From positions 1-64,000 of the forward strand of contig NZ_CAKAKO010000001.1 of assembly GCF_916700565.1 (NCBI RefSeq): DNA of 64,000 nucleotides, given 5' to 3'. Below, piece by piece: positions 38,892 through 49,695 of this stretch. The position numbers were made by a program, and so were the translations under genes. Source of the DNA: Xenophilus sp. Marseille-Q4582 (GTDB lineage: Bacteria; Pseudomonadota; Gammaproteobacteria; Burkholderiales; Burkholderiaceae_C). The notes under the pieces are model-generated. The model was given only the letters and a program-made list of their open reading frames with translations. It was not told the origin of the DNA and did not search any database. Position 1 is the first letter of the stretch, and every line of letters starts with the position of its first letter.

Positions 38892-39914
38892 TCAGCGGGC
38901 GGGGGCCGCGGCCATCTCCTCGACGATGCGTCGCATCTTGATCGAGGAGGCGTCCAGGCTCAGGTGGATGCGCTTCCAGTCGCGCGGCTTGTCCTCGTTG
39001 CGCTGGATGGCTTCGAGCACGGCCTTGTCCTCGTTGAAGGCCAGGCGCAGGTTGTCGCGCAGCCGCTCATCCACCTCGGGGTCGGCCGGCGAGTTCTTCA
39101 GGCACAGCCAGTGCTGCACGCAGCTGCGCTGGTCCACCGGCGTGATGAAGTGGCAGGCGTACATCTGGATGCAGTCCTCCCGGTTGCCCTCGGGGGCGCC
39201 GGTGCCGGTCCTGGCCGAGCCGAAGTCGATCACTGCGATGCTGGGCGCGTGGTAGTGGTAGTAGTGCCAGCGGTCCACGTTGCCGCCGAAGTCCTTCAGG
39301 CCCTGGAAGACGGGGATCAGCGGGCCGTCGATGACCCAGCGCCAGGTCACGACCTTGTTGCCCTGGCGCTCGTGCATCACGCGCGTCTCTTCCCGGCCCG
39401 CGCTGGCCAGCGTGCTCTTGTGCACGTAGACCACGTGCGTGGGGTCGCACAGGTTGTCGGCCAGGTTCAGGTAGTTGGCCTGCACCGGCAGCGCATCGCC
39501 TTCGACCACGCTGTAGTTCGGGTCGTCGTACTCGGGCAGGTGAAAGACCTGGCTGCGGTCCGCGCGCGCCGGCTCGCCCATCCACACCCAGACCATGCCC
39601 ATGCTCTCGGCCGTCGGGTAGCTGCGCACGGCCGCGCCGGCCGGCGGCCGCTGCATGCCCGGAGCGGCGACGCACTGGCCGCTGCAATCGAAGCGCAGGC
39701 CGTGGTAGCCGCATTCCACCGCGTCCTCCTTCAGCGTGCCCAGCGACAGCGGCGCCAGGCGGTGCGGGCAGACGTCCTCGAGCGCGGCGACCTGGCCCTG
39801 CGCGTTGCGCCAGACCACGAGGTCTTCTTCGAGCACGCGGCGCGTGGCCAGGCGAGGGCCGATGTCGCGGGACCAGGCCAGGGGGTACCAGGCGTCGTAG
39901 GCGTAGGCAGTCAT
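38892..39914 (-). CDS. Rieske non-haem iron oxygenase (VanA-like)
   Basis: A 340-residue ring-hydroxylating or demethylating oxygenase subunit. The Rieske 2Fe-2S motif is C49-P-H51 ... C68-G-Y-H71 in EDVCPHRLAPL and ECGYHGLRF. The mononuclear iron site shows the expected D-x2-H-x4-H in DNLCDPTHVVYVHK. Vanillate O-demethylase oxygenase and related enzymes look alike; the aromatic substrate is not evident. No reductase or ferredoxin gene is adjacent, so electrons must come from elsewhere. First gene of the operon with binding protein and TIM-barrel enzyme. Confidence 0.9.
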   Translation of the reverse strand: MTAYAYDAWYPLAWSRDIGPRLATRRVLEEDLVVWRNAQGQVAALEDVCPHRLAPLSLGTLKEDAVECGYHGLRFDCSGQCVAAPGMQRPPAGAAVRSYPTAESMGMVWVWMGEPARADRSQVFHLPEYDDPNYSVVEGDALPVQANYLNLADNLCDPTHVVYVHKSTLASAGREETRVMHERQGNKVVTWRWVIDGPLIPVFQGLKDFGGNVDRWHYYHYHAPSIAVIDFGSARTGTGAPEGNREDCIQMYACHFITPVDQRSCVQHWLCLKNSPADPEVDERLRDNLRLAFNEDKAVLEAIQRNEDKPRDWKRIHLSLDASSIKMRRIVEEMAAAPAR

Positions 39915-40005
39915 CGTGGGGGCTCCTGTGTCTGTGTGGCAGCGCCGCCCGGCGGCGGCGCTCGATCGGCTCGATCCTCGTCAAGCACATCCTGTGCCGC
40001 ATGTT

Positions 40006-40047
40006 AAGTAAGTGTCTTCTCCATTTTTATGGAGAAAACACTTACTT
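40006..40047. repeat. 19-bp inverted repeat upstream of the Rieske operon
   Basis: Left arm at 40006-40024 (AAGTAAGTGTCTTCTCCAT) and right arm at 40029-40047 pair with one mismatch around a TTTT loop. It is the most AT-rich part of the area and lies 92 bases upstream of the oxygenase start. It could be an operator for the TetR regulator or a mobile-element end; on the + strand it is followed by TTTT but no gene reads into it. Confidence 0.65.
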
Positions 40048-40089
40048 TTGGTGCGTGCCACCCGCTCGCGGGGCGCGTGACACGCGCTT

Positions 40090-40463
40090 TCGGTGCGGCC
40101 GTGGCTTGCCCGGACGGGCTGGGCCTGCGGATGATCCTGGGCATCCTGCGCGGCGGCGCGCCCGGGGGGGCTCCTGGGCCGCCTGGCGAACTGGACCGTG
40201 GCCGACGCGCCCTTTGCCGGCGGCTTCGCGGCGCTCATCGGCGTGGCGCTGGGCGCGACCACCGGGTGGCCGGCCTGTGCTTCTTCCGCTTCGTGTTCAG
40301 CCCCAACCAGGCCTTCCTGCAGGCGCGCATCGACCGGGGTGGCGTGGTGGCCACGTACATCGGCCTGCCGCTCTTCCTCGGCGTCTGGGCCGCCTACCGC
40401 CTCGTGCGCGGCGGCGGCATCGTGCGCTACGCGGACATTCAATGCCCGGCGCCGAAGTTCTGA
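40090..40463 (+). pseudogene. Remnant of a LysP-like amino-acid permease
   Basis: The last 45 or so codons in the frame ending at 40463 (RIDRGGVVATYIGLPLFLGV, then WAAYRLVRGGGIVRYADI) look like the C-terminus of AAT-family lysine permeases, where DWGGVAATYIG and VRYSEM-like segments occur. Upstream, a hydrophobic stretch (DAPFAGGFAALIGVALGA) resembling the preceding helix is in another frame, so at least one frameshift separates them, and the first 400 residues of such a permease are missing. The left limit is approximate. This appears to be a truncated, inactive gene. Confidence 0.5.
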
Positions 40464-40488
40464 GCACAGGGCCGGCGGACAAAGAAAA

Positions 40489-40509
40489 AGCCGGTGCGGG
40501 ACACCGGCT
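40489..40509 (-). terminator. Intrinsic terminator of the aldehyde dehydrogenase gene
   Basis: Perfect eight-base stem AGCCGGTG/CACCGGCT with a five-base loop. On the minus strand it is followed directly by TTTTTCTTT. It lies about 50 bases beyond the dehydrogenase stop codon at 40558, which it serves. Confidence 0.9.
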
Positions 40510-40557
40510 GGTCTGGAAGGCGCCGTGCGGCGCTCAAGCCTGCGGGCCTTGCAGGCC

Positions 40558-42003
40558 TCAGATGCCCACCACCGACACTGCCTTGGTGTTCAGGTAGGCC
40601 TCCATGGCCTCGGGGCCGCCTTCGGTGCCGTAGCCCGAATCCTTGATGCCGCCGAAGGGCAGTTCGGCCGAGGGCGTGGCCGGCTGGTTGATCCACAGCA
40701 TGCCGGCCTCGACCTTGTTCGACAGCAGCTGCACGTTCTTGAAGGACTTGGTGAACGCGTACGCGGCCAGGCCGTAGGGCAGGCGGTTGGCTTCGGCGAT
40801 CGCTTCTTCCAGGCGGTCGAAGGCGCGGATGCCGGCGATGGGGCCGAAGGGCTCGTTGTTGAACAGGTCCGAATCGGTGCCGATGTTGCCGATCAGCGTG
40901 GGCGCGAAGAAGTTGCCCGCCTCGCCGACGCGTTCGCCGCCGGTCAGGATCTCGGCGCCGCGCTGGCGCGCGTCTTCCACCACCTTGGCCATGGCCGTCA
41001 CCCGGCGCGGGTTGGCCAGCGGGCCCAGCGTGGTGCCTTCGGCCAGGCCGTCGCCCAGCTTCAGCGCCTGCGCATGCTTGGTGAAGGCCTTGCTGAACTC
41101 GTTGACCAGGCTGCTGTGCACCAGGAAGCGGGTGGGCGAGATGCAGACCTGCCCCGCGTTGCGGAACTTGGCGGCGCCCGCGGCCTTCACGGCCAGTTCC
41201 ACGTCGGCGTCCTCGGCCACGATCACAGGGGCGTGGCCGCCCAGTTCCATGGTCACGCGCTTCATGTGCTGGCCGGCCAAGCCCGCCAGCATCTTGCCGA
41301 CCGGCGTGGAGCCCGTGAAGGTGACCTTGCGGATCACCGGGTGCGGAATCAGGTACTCGGAGATTTCGGCCGGGTTGCCGAACACCAGGCCCACCACGCC
41401 GGCCGGCGCGCCGGCATCGACGAAGCAGCGCAGCAGCGCGGCCGGGGCGGCCGGGGTTTCTTCGGGCGCCTTGCACAGGAAGGAGCAACCCGTGGCCAGC
41501 GCGGCGCCGATCTTGCGCACGATCTGGTTGACCGGGAAGTTCCAGGGCGTGAAGGCGGCCACGGGGCCCACCGGCTCCTTGATCACCAGCTGTTGCGCGG
41601 CCACGTTGCGGCCCGGCACGATGCGGCCATAGACGCGGCGGCCCTCGTCGGCGAACCATTCGATGATGTCGGCGCCGGCCATCACTTCACCGCGGGCTTC
41701 CACCAGCGGCTTGCCCTGCTCCTGCGTCAGCAGGCGCGCGATGCCGTCGGCGCGCTCGCGCAGCAGCCCCGCGGCGCGGCGCATCACGGCCACGCGCTCG
41801 TACACCGAGGTGTCGCGCCAGACCTCGAAACCCTTCTGCGCCGCGGCCAGCGCACGGTCCAGGTCGACGATGCCCGCATGGGCCACGGTGCCGATCACCT
41901 GGCCGGTGGCCGGGTTGCGCACGTCGATGGTCTTGCCGCTGGCGGCATCGACCCATTCGTTGGCGATCAGGAGCTGGGTGTTGGTGTACGAGGAGGCGGT
42001 CAT
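40558..42003 (-). CDS. gabD: NAD(P)-dependent succinate-semialdehyde-type dehydrogenase
   Basis: A 481-residue aldehyde dehydrogenase of the GabD branch. It has [20 protein letters not shown] and CKAPEETP in the cofactor domain, GSTPVGKML, the catalytic Glu in [11 protein letters not shown] and the catalytic Cys in [13 protein letters not shown], and ends with [16 protein letters not shown], typical of succinate- or glutarate-semialdehyde dehydrogenases. Likely oxidises a dicarboxylic semialdehyde to the diacid. Start ATG at 42003. No aminotransferase neighbour, so GABA use specifically is not proven; the name follows the family. Confidence 0.88.
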   Translation of the reverse strand: MTASSYTNTQLLIANEWVDAASGKTIDVRNPATGQVIGTVAHAGIVDLDRALAAAQKGFEVWRDTSVYERVAVMRRAAGLLRERADGIARLLTQEQGKPLVEARGEVMAGADIIEWFADEGRRVYGRIVPGRNVAAQQLVIKEPVGPVAAFTPWNFPVNQIVRKIGAALATGCSFLCKAPEETPAAPAALLRCFVDAGAPAGVVGLVFGNPAEISEYLIPHPVIRKVTFTGSTPVGKMLAGLAGQHMKRVTMELGGHAPVIVAEDADVELAVKAAGAAKFRNAGQVCISPTRFLVHSSLVNEFSKAFTKHAQALKLGDGLAEGTTLGPLANPRRVTAMAKVVEDARQRGAEILTGGERVGEAGNFFAPTLIGNIGTDSDLFNNEPFGPIAGIRAFDRLEEAIAEANRLPYGLAAYAFTKSFKNVQLLSNKVEAGMLWINQPATPSAELPFGGIKDSGYGTEGGPEAMEAYLNTKAVSVVGI

Positions 42004-42123
42004 GGCAGGCTTGTCTTCCAGGAGAAAGTGCAGAACGGCGAGGGCGGCATGCCGCGGACGAAAGCAGGCAGGCCGGGCGGAAAAGCCCAGCATCCTACCC
42101 AGATGGCGCGACCGGCGCAGCGC

Positions 42124-42147
42124 GGCCGGCGCGCCCACGCGCCGGCC
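42124..42147. terminator. GC-rich hairpin after the HAD phosphatase gene
   Basis: A perfect ten-base stem GGCCGGCGCG/CGCGCCGGCC with a four-base loop, ending five bases beyond the phosphatase stop codon on the minus strand. No T-run follows, so it may be a weak or Rho-assisted terminator or mRNA-end stabiliser. Confidence 0.45.
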
Positions 42148-42151
42148 AAGG

Positions 42152-42940
42152 TCAACGCGCGGCCAGGATGGCCTGCGCCACCTGCACGAAGCCCGCGCCG
42201 CGCTCGCCGGGCGCCACGTAGGTCGGCCGGTGCGCCAGGTGCGGCAGGAAGCGCGCGATGTTGGCCACACCGATGCTGTGGCGGAAGGCCTGGAACATGA
42301 GCTGGTCGTTGGTGGAGTCGCCCACGTAGGCCCAGCGGTCCATTTCGGCGTCGAGGTCGCGGCCCCACAGCTCGCGCACGATCCAGCGCGCGCCTTCGCG
42401 CTTGTTGTGGTCGCCGTACCAGCCGTTGATGTGGATGCTGCTCACCGTGGCGTGCAGGCCTTCGCGGCGCATGGCCTGCACCACCTGGTCGATCTGCGCC
42501 TCGCCGAGCTGCACGAACTCGCTGTGGTCCACGGCGATGTCGCATTCGCGCCCGGCCGAGTCGGTGGCGCGACGCGCGCCCGGGATGTCGCGCTCGATCC
42601 GCGCCAGCACCTGCTGCATGCGCGCGTAGTTCGCCTCGCGCGTGGCCGCATCCTGCTGGTAGCGCTTGTGCAGCGTGCCACCGGCCTGCGGCACCAGCGC
42701 CATCGCGCCGTTCTCGGGCACGATCGCATCGACCGGCCAGGCGGCGGCGAAGGGCTCGCTCCAGCCCACGGGCCGGCCGGTGATCGGGATGACGTGCAGC
42801 CCGGCCGCCTTCAGCGCGCCCAGCGCCTGCACCACCGCGGGCGGCACGGCGCCGTCGGTGGTGAGCGTGTCGTCGATGTCGGTGAACAGGCCGATGAGGC
42901 GGCGCCGGTCCTCGGCCGGCCAGTCGGTCAGCGGGCGCAT
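42152..42940 (-). CDS. HAD-IIB hydrolase, mannosyl-3-phosphoglycerate phosphatase-like
   Basis: A 262-residue cytoplasmic HAD phosphatase. Motif I is [13 protein letters not shown] (both aspartates), motif [11 protein letters not shown], and motifs III/IV in [12 protein letters not shown] and [17 protein letters not shown] with the acidic pair. The cap lies between, as in HAD-IIB sugar phosphatases. Closest in layout to mannosyl-3-phosphoglycerate or sucrose phosphatase types, but no synthase is nearby. Its start is six bases after the RF3 stop codon, so it is probably co-transcribed with prfC. Confidence 0.8.
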   Translation of the reverse strand: MRPLTDWPAEDRRRLIGLFTDIDDTLTTDGAVPPAVVQALGALKAAGLHVIPITGRPVGWSEPFAAAWPVDAIVPENGAMALVPQAGGTLHKRYQQDAATREANYARMQQVLARIERDIPGARRATDSAGRECDIAVDHSEFVQLGEAQIDQVVQAMRREGLHATVSSIHINGWYGDHNKREGARWIVRELWGRDLDAEMDRWAYVGDSTNDQLMFQAFRHSIGVANIARFLPHLAHRPTYVAPGERGAGFVQVAQAILAAR

Positions 42941-42946
42941 GGCGAC

Positions 42947-44581
<1,635 letters not shown>

Positions 44582-44856
44582 GGGCGGACTCCAGGCGCCG
44601 GGGCCGGAGCGGCTCCGGCGGGCGCGGGCGCACCAGCGAAGGGGCTGGTGTCTGGGCAAAGCCCCTGATTATCCCGCCTCCGGCCTGCCAGGGGATCGGC
44701 GCGGGCCGCCGCCGCGGGCCGTCCCCTTTCCTGATGACTGTGGATTCATCAATTCTGGCGAATCGACAAGGCCTGCGGCCCGGCGCGTCTGCCGCTCGGC
44801 GGCCGCTGCTCGATCTCCGGGCGCCTCGCACAGGCCGCGCACCCGGCCGGCGCGGG

Positions 44857-47022
44857 TCAGAACTTCGCCTGCAGACTCAACGTGACGTTGCGCGGCTCGC
44901 CCCACCAGCCCTGGTTGTAGAAGCCGATCTGGCTGTAGTACTGCTTGTCGAACAGGTTGTCCACGTGCAGCGTGGCCGCCAGGCGCGGGCTGAACTGGTA
45001 GCGCGCCATCAGGCTGGCGACGGCATAGGCCTCCTGCTCCACCGCCACGCGGCCCAGCGGGCTGGTGGCCGTCTGCCAGATGCGGCTTTGCCAGCGCACG
45101 CCGCCGCCCAGGGTCAGGCTCTGCAGCGCGCCGTCGAAGCGGTGCGTGGCGAAGAGCTTGAGCAGGTTGCGCGGCTGCGTGGTGTCGGTGGGGTTGCCCT
45201 CGCCGTCCTTGCCGCGGAAGTGGGTCAGACTGGCGCTCAGTTGCCAGCGGGGCGCCACCTCGCCCGCCACTTCCAGCTCGATGCCCCGGATGCGCGCGCC
45301 GTTCACGGCGTGGTAGGCCTGCGTGTCGGGACGGCCCTGCACCGTCACCCCGGGGATGGCCTGGGCCAGATGGTCCTGCTGCGTCTCGAACAGCGCGACG
45401 GCGCCGTTCAGCCGCCCGCCCAGCCACGCGGCCTTCAGGCCGGCCTCGAAGGCGCGGCCCTCGACCGGGTCCAGGATCGCGCCCTGCGGGTCGCGCGCGT
45501 TCTGCGGCGTGTAGATGCCGGTGTAGCTCGCATAGGCGGTGTAGGTGTCGTTCAGGTCCCACAGCAGGCCCGCATAGGGCGTGACCACGTCCGTGTAGCG
45601 GTACTGCCGCACGCTGCCGAAGTAGTCCTGGTCGATGCGCCAGCGGCTCAGGCGCGCACCGGCGATCAGGTGCAGGCCCTCGGCCAGCGCGAAGCGGCCC
45701 ACCCCGTAGGCGCCGGACTGGCGGATGTCCGTCTTGTCCGAAAGGGTGCTGGCGGGCGACCACAGCGGCTCGGCGATGTGCGGCTGGCGCCACAGCATGA
45801 AGCTGCCGAGGGCCGGCCGCGTGAGCGGCGCGTGGCTGCGGATGGCGATGCGGTCGTCCACCGTCATCCAGCCGAAGGCCAGCTCGTGCGTGCGGCCGAA
45901 GGCCTGCAGCGGCCCGCTGGCCATCAGGTGCGCGGCGTCGCGCTCGCGGTCGCCGCGGTAATGGATGAAGGAGCCGCGCATGCCCAGGCCGGTCGCGCGG
46001 TCGGGGTAGCCGTCGCGGTAGAGGTAGCGCATGCGGTAGTTGCCATCGTTGCGCGTGTAGGCCGCGCGCACCGTCCACCGGTTGCCGAAGCGGTGCTGCA
46101 GGTCGACGAAGGCATTGGTGTTCTCGTTGCCGAAGTGCGCCCAGTCCGTGTTGTTGGCCACCGAGCGGTCGAAGTCGGCGCGGCCCCCGTCGCGGTAGAA
46201 CAGCGGAAAGCCCGCCGCCATGCCCGGGCTGTCGTTGCGCTGGTACTCCACGCCCGCGTTCAGGCGCGTGGCGGGCGTCAGGTCGACCGCCACCGCGCCG
46301 TACAGGCCCTTGCGGCGCTGGCCGAAGAAGCTCACGTAGCTGTCGCTGTCGGAATGGAAGCCGACCAGCCGGCCGCGCACCCGGCCGTCGGCCGCCAGGG
46401 ACGCGGAGAGGTCGAACTCGGCCCGCCGCAGGTTCCAGCGCCCCGCCGTCAGGCCCACGCTGCCCGCGAATTCGCGCAGCGGCTGCTTGCGGATGAAGTT
46501 GACGGTGGCCGAGGGGTCGCCCGCGCCGCTGAGCAGGCCGGTGGCGCCGCGCACCACTTCCACGCGGTCGTAGAAGGCGGTGTCCATGTCCGTGGCGCCG
46601 AAATTCCAGAAGTTGTTGATCGGCGAGGCCAGGCCGTCGAACTGGAAATTGCTCACCGTGAAGCCGCGCGCGGTCACGCGCTGGCGGTTGCTGTCGCTGC
46701 GCCAGATGGAAATGCCGGGCGACTGGTCCAGCACATCGATGGTGCTTTCCAGGCCGCGGTCGGCGATCTCCTGTCGCGTCATCACGCTGACGGACTGGGG
46801 CGTTTCGCGGATGGACAGGGCCAGCCCGGTGGCCGTGCCCATGCTGCGGGTGGTGTAGCTGCCGGAGCCCTCGGTGCGGGCGTCGGCGCTGCCCGTCACG
46901 GTGACTGGGGCGAGTTCGCCCGCGTCGTCCTGGGCTGCCGCGGGCGTCCAGGCGCCGCCCAGCAAGGCGAGCGGCGCGAGCTGCCATGCCCAGGAGCGCT
47001 GATTTTTCAAAATGCGAATCAT
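44857..47022 (-). CDS. TonB-dependent siderophore receptor
   Basis: A 721-residue outer-membrane ferric-siderophore transporter. A signal (QLAPLALLGGAWTPAAA) is followed by a TonB-contact region (ELAPVTVTGSAD), the plug domain (TPQSVSVMTRQEIADRG, VLDQSPGISIWR, VEVVRGATGLLSGAGDPSATVN) and a 22-strand barrel ending VTLSLQAKF with terminal Phe. The FpvA/FhuE type of plug sequence suits hydroxamate or mixed siderophores; no biosynthesis genes are near. ATG at 47022 overlaps a Fur-box-like site. The PchR-like AraC regulator gene lies 73 bases upstream on the same strand. Confidence 0.92.
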   Translation of the reverse strand: MIRILKNQRSWAWQLAPLALLGGAWTPAAAQDDAGELAPVTVTGSADARTEGSGSYTTRSMGTATGLALSIRETPQSVSVMTRQEIADRGLESTIDVLDQSPGISIWRSDSNRQRVTARGFTVSNFQFDGLASPINNFWNFGATDMDTAFYDRVEVVRGATGLLSGAGDPSATVNFIRKQPLREFAGSVGLTAGRWNLRRAEFDLSASLAADGRVRGRLVGFHSDSDSYVSFFGQRRKGLYGAVAVDLTPATRLNAGVEYQRNDSPGMAAGFPLFYRDGGRADFDRSVANNTDWAHFGNENTNAFVDLQHRFGNRWTVRAAYTRNDGNYRMRYLYRDGYPDRATGLGMRGSFIHYRGDRERDAAHLMASGPLQAFGRTHELAFGWMTVDDRIAIRSHAPLTRPALGSFMLWRQPHIAEPLWSPASTLSDKTDIRQSGAYGVGRFALAEGLHLIAGARLSRWRIDQDYFGSVRQYRYTDVVTPYAGLLWDLNDTYTAYASYTGIYTPQNARDPQGAILDPVEGRAFEAGLKAAWLGGRLNGAVALFETQQDHLAQAIPGVTVQGRPDTQAYHAVNGARIRGIELEVAGEVAPRWQLSASLTHFRGKDGEGNPTDTTQPRNLLKLFATHRFDGALQSLTLGGGVRWQSRIWQTATSPLGRVAVEQEAYAVASLMARYQFSPRLAATLHVDNLFDKQYYSQIGFYNQGWWGEPRNVTLSLQAKF

Positions 47023-47023
47023 T
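47011..47023. promoter_or_regulatory. Fur-box-like site overlapping the siderophore receptor start
   Basis: AATGCGAATCATT matches 11 of 13 central bases of the classical Fur consensus AATGATAATCATT. It covers the start codon (47020-47022) of the receptor gene, so Fur binding would block transcription elongation or the promoter nearby, or the transcript starts just upstream. Supports iron repression of the receptor. Confidence 0.55.
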
Positions 47024-47095
47024 CTTGGAATTCCGAGGAAAAGCGGAACTCTGGAAAGGACCGCGACGCTGCGCCTGTGGGCGCCGCCGGCACGG

Positions 47096-48103
47096 CTATG
47101 CGCGGCGACGGGAATCGGTGGCGCCCCGTCCGTCGCGGCACAGCTCGCTGGGCGCCCGTCCGAAACGCGTGCGGAAGGCGGTGGCGAAGTTGCTGGCGTG
47201 GGCGTAACCCACGAAGTGCGCGGCTTCCTGGACGCTCCAGCCCTGCGCCAGCCCCTCGCGGGCGCGCTGCATGCGGCGTTCGCGCAGGAAGGCGAACACC
47301 GGCTGGCCATAGGCCACGCGGAACTTCTCGCGCAGCGTGGTGGGACTCATGCAGGCCAGCCGTGCGAGTGCGTCCAGCCGGTGATCGTGGCCGGGTTCCT
47401 CTTCCAGCCGTTCGCGCACGCGGGCGAGCAGCCGGCGGTCGCGCGGCGTCAGCCGGTGCATCGCGGCCGCCGGTTGTTCAGCCGCTTCGGCGGGCGCCAG
47501 GGCGTGTGCCAGCAGTTGCAGGCTCAGCGCCTCCTGCTGCAGCGCGGCCATGGCGCCCTGCCAGGGGCTGGCCAGCATGTGTTCGATGCCCAGGCGCAGG
47601 TGCGGCGGCAGCGGGCGCCTTTGCAGCGGCAGGGCCGGTCGTGCCAGGGCCTGCTGCAACAGCTGGGCGAGCGCGTCGTCGCCCGCGGCCTCCGGCACTT
47701 CCACCGACACGTTGATGCCGCGCACGCGCTGGCCCGGTCCATGCAGGGCCTGCAGCGACTGCCGGTCGTCGAAAAGCATGCCCACGGCGTGGCCCGCCGT
47801 CAGCGCCGCCTGCTGGTGCGCCACGCGCAGCGAAGCCGCGCCGTCCAGCAGGGCCGCGATGCTGAGGCGCCGGCCGGTCTGCTCGGCCGTGGTCTCGTAG
47901 CCGTGGGCGATGTGGATGTCCGAGCACACCAGCGTGAGCCCGGGCCGCACGCGCCGGTCCAGCAGCCGGCCCTGGAAGACCGTGTCGCCCTCGTGGGGCG
48001 TGCTGCCGACGAAGCGCAGGCCGAAGCCGTGCCGCGCGCTCATGTCGTGGAGCTGCGCGGCGCTGAAGTGGACGGTGGAGGCGGGTGCAAGGAGGTCGGT
48101 CAT
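47096..48103 (-). CDS. AraC family regulator, PchR-like
   Basis: A 335-residue activator. The C-terminal double helix-turn-helix is clear: LDALARLACMSPTTLREKFRVAYGQP and RMQRAREGLAQGWSVQEAAHFVGYAHASNFATAFRTRFGRAPSEL. The N-terminal ligand half (GYETTAEQTGRRLSIAALLDG) resembles PchR-type siderophore sensors. Such regulators activate their cognate TonB receptor when the ferric siderophore is present; the receptor gene is next downstream. The start at 48103 is well placed relative to the domain. Confidence 0.85.
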   Translation of the reverse strand: MTDLLAPASTVHFSAAQLHDMSARHGFGLRFVGSTPHEGDTVFQGRLLDRRVRPGLTLVCSDIHIAHGYETTAEQTGRRLSIAALLDGAASLRVAHQQAALTAGHAVGMLFDDRQSLQALHGPGQRVRGINVSVEVPEAAGDDALAQLLQQALARPALPLQRRPLPPHLRLGIEHMLASPWQGAMAALQQEALSLQLLAHALAPAEAAEQPAAAMHRLTPRDRRLLARVRERLEEEPGHDHRLDALARLACMSPTTLREKFRVAYGQPVFAFLRERRMQRAREGLAQGWSVQEAAHFVGYAHASNFATAFRTRFGRAPSELCRDGRGATDSRRRA

Positions 48104-48213
48104 GCCGGCGACCCGCGTGGCTGTGGCTCGCCGCCGACGAGGGGCGGCGGGTCCTGGCTGGCAAGGTGCCGCGGATTATCGGCGTCGGGCCCGCACCCGC
48201 CCGTCACCTGGAT

Positions 48214-49197
48214 TCAGTCGATGTTGTCTACCGTGTCCGGGTCCGGCACGTCGCCGATCGCCACGCGCGTGGCCTGGGCCTGTGCATGCAGCCAGTCGCA
48301 GAAGGCGCGGATCTCGGGGCGCTGTGCGCTGCGCGGCGCGACGATGAGCCAGTAGGTCATCGGCGAATCCAGGCGGTGCTGCGGCAGCACTTCCACTAGG
48401 TCGCCGTTGGCCAGGCTTTCCGACACCAGCGTGCTGCGCGCCAGCACCACGCCCTGGCCCGTGAGCGCGGCCTGCGCCATCTGGTAGGCGTAGTTGAAGT
48501 ACAGCCAGCGCCGCGGCTGCGCCTTGGGCAGGCCGTGGGCGTCGAACCAGCGCCGCCAGGTCAGCCATTGCAGGTGGCTGCGGTGCGCGTCGCCGGCCTC
48601 GATCAGCGTGAAGCCCACCACGTCCTTGGGTTCGCGGATCGGCGGGCTGCTCTTGATCAGCCAGGGGCTGGCGACCGGCGTGAGGCTTTCGCCGAACAGG
48701 CGGAAGGCGCCCTGCGGCATGTTCTCGGGCGGGCCGTAGCGCAGCGCCAGGTCGATGTCGGTGATGTCCAGGTCCACCGCCGTGTCGGTGGCGTCGATGC
48801 GGATGTCGATGTCCGGGTGCTCGCGCTGGAAGGCCTCCAGCCGCGGAATGAGCCACATCGAGGCGAAGGAGGCGAAAGTGGTCAGCGACACGCTGCGCCG
48901 CCCCGCGCTCTGGCGGATCTGGCGCACCGTGCCGTCGATGCGCGGCAGCGACTGCTGCACGGCCAGCAGCAGTTGGGCGCCGGCGGTGGTCAGCTCCACC
49001 GCGCGCGTGTGGCGCAGGAACAGCGGCACGCCCACCTCGTCTTCGAGCGACTGGATCTGGCGGCTGACGGCCGACTGGGTGAGGGCCATTTCCTCGGCGG
49101 CGGCGCGGAAGTTCAGGTGCCGCGCCACGGCCTCGAAGGCGCGCAGGTAGCCGGCGCCAACGGGACGGCTGCGCAGGTGGGTCTGGGAATGCTGCAT
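48214..49197 (-). CDS. LysR family regulator (GcvA-like)
   Basis: A 327-residue LysR-type protein. The DNA-binding helix-turn-helix is at about residues 18 to 77 (YLRAFEAVARHLNFRAAAEE, then LTQSAVSRQIQSLEDEVGVPLF), a linker helix follows, and the effector domain starts near residue 105 with VSLTTFASFASMWLIPRL, a phrase typical of the GcvA/AmpR branch. It is divergent from the DUF2917 gene, 171 bases away, and may regulate it; no catabolic cluster is adjacent. Confidence 0.9.
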   Translation of the reverse strand: MQHSQTHLRSRPVGAGYLRAFEAVARHLNFRAAAEEMALTQSAVSRQIQSLEDEVGVPLFLRHTRAVELTTAGAQLLLAVQQSLPRIDGTVRQIRQSAGRRSVSLTTFASFASMWLIPRLEAFQREHPDIDIRIDATDTAVDLDITDIDLALRYGPPENMPQGAFRLFGESLTPVASPWLIKSSPPIREPKDVVGFTLIEAGDAHRSHLQWLTWRRWFDAHGLPKAQPRRWLYFNYAYQMAQAALTGQGVVLARSTLVSESLANGDLVEVLPQHRLDSPMTYWLIVAPRSAQRPEIRAFCDWLHAQAQATRVAIGDVPDPDTVDNID

Positions 49198-49368
49198 GGG
49201 CGAAGGCGGGCGGGGCGGGGAGCACCGGGTGATTGATGCGCAAAGCGAATCAGTAGGCTAGCGCCTTTTCATTGGACCGCCAAGCGCAGCATGCGCATCA
49301 TTGGCCCCGTACCGCATGATTCCACGTTCTGGATGCCGCGGTGCATTGATGAAAGATCGGAGTTCACC

Positions 49369-49695
49369 ATGACCGCGCTCGACGCCACCTGCAGCACCGT
49401 TTCCGCTTCTTCCCTGGCCCTGCCCGGGCGTGCCGGCACGGTTCCGCCGGCGGTGCGCCGCGGTGCCTGGCAGCTGGCGCCCGGCCAGGCGACCACGCTG
49501 CGGGCCCGCGAGGCGCATGTGCTGAGCGTGCGCCAGGGTCGGCTGTGGGTCACGCTCGACGCCACGGCCACCTGGGGCAGCGAGGACCTGGTCCTCGGCC
49601 CCGGCGAGCGGCTGCAGGTGCCGGCCGGCCAGCGGCTGGTGATGGAGCCCTGGGACGGCTACGGCGCGACCTGGAGCTGGGACCGGGCCGCCTGA
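49369..49695 (+). CDS. DUF2917 domain protein
   Basis: A 108-residue protein whose second half carries the DUF2917 pattern: GQATTLRAREAHVLSVRQGR, LWVTLDATATWGSEDLVLGP, and GERLQVPAGQRLVMEPWDGYGATWSW, an all-beta cupin-like outline. DUF2917 proteins have no known function and are concentrated in Betaproteobacteria. The ATG at 49369 follows a GGAG-like site; the frame extends further without one. The stop codon abuts a 161-bp palindromic element, and a LysR gene is divergent upstream. Confidence 0.8.
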   Translation: MTALDATCSTVSASSLALPGRAGTVPPAVRRGAWQLAPGQATTLRAREAHVLSVRQGRLWVTLDATATWGSEDLVLGPGERLQVPAGQRLVMEPWDGYGATWSWDRAA

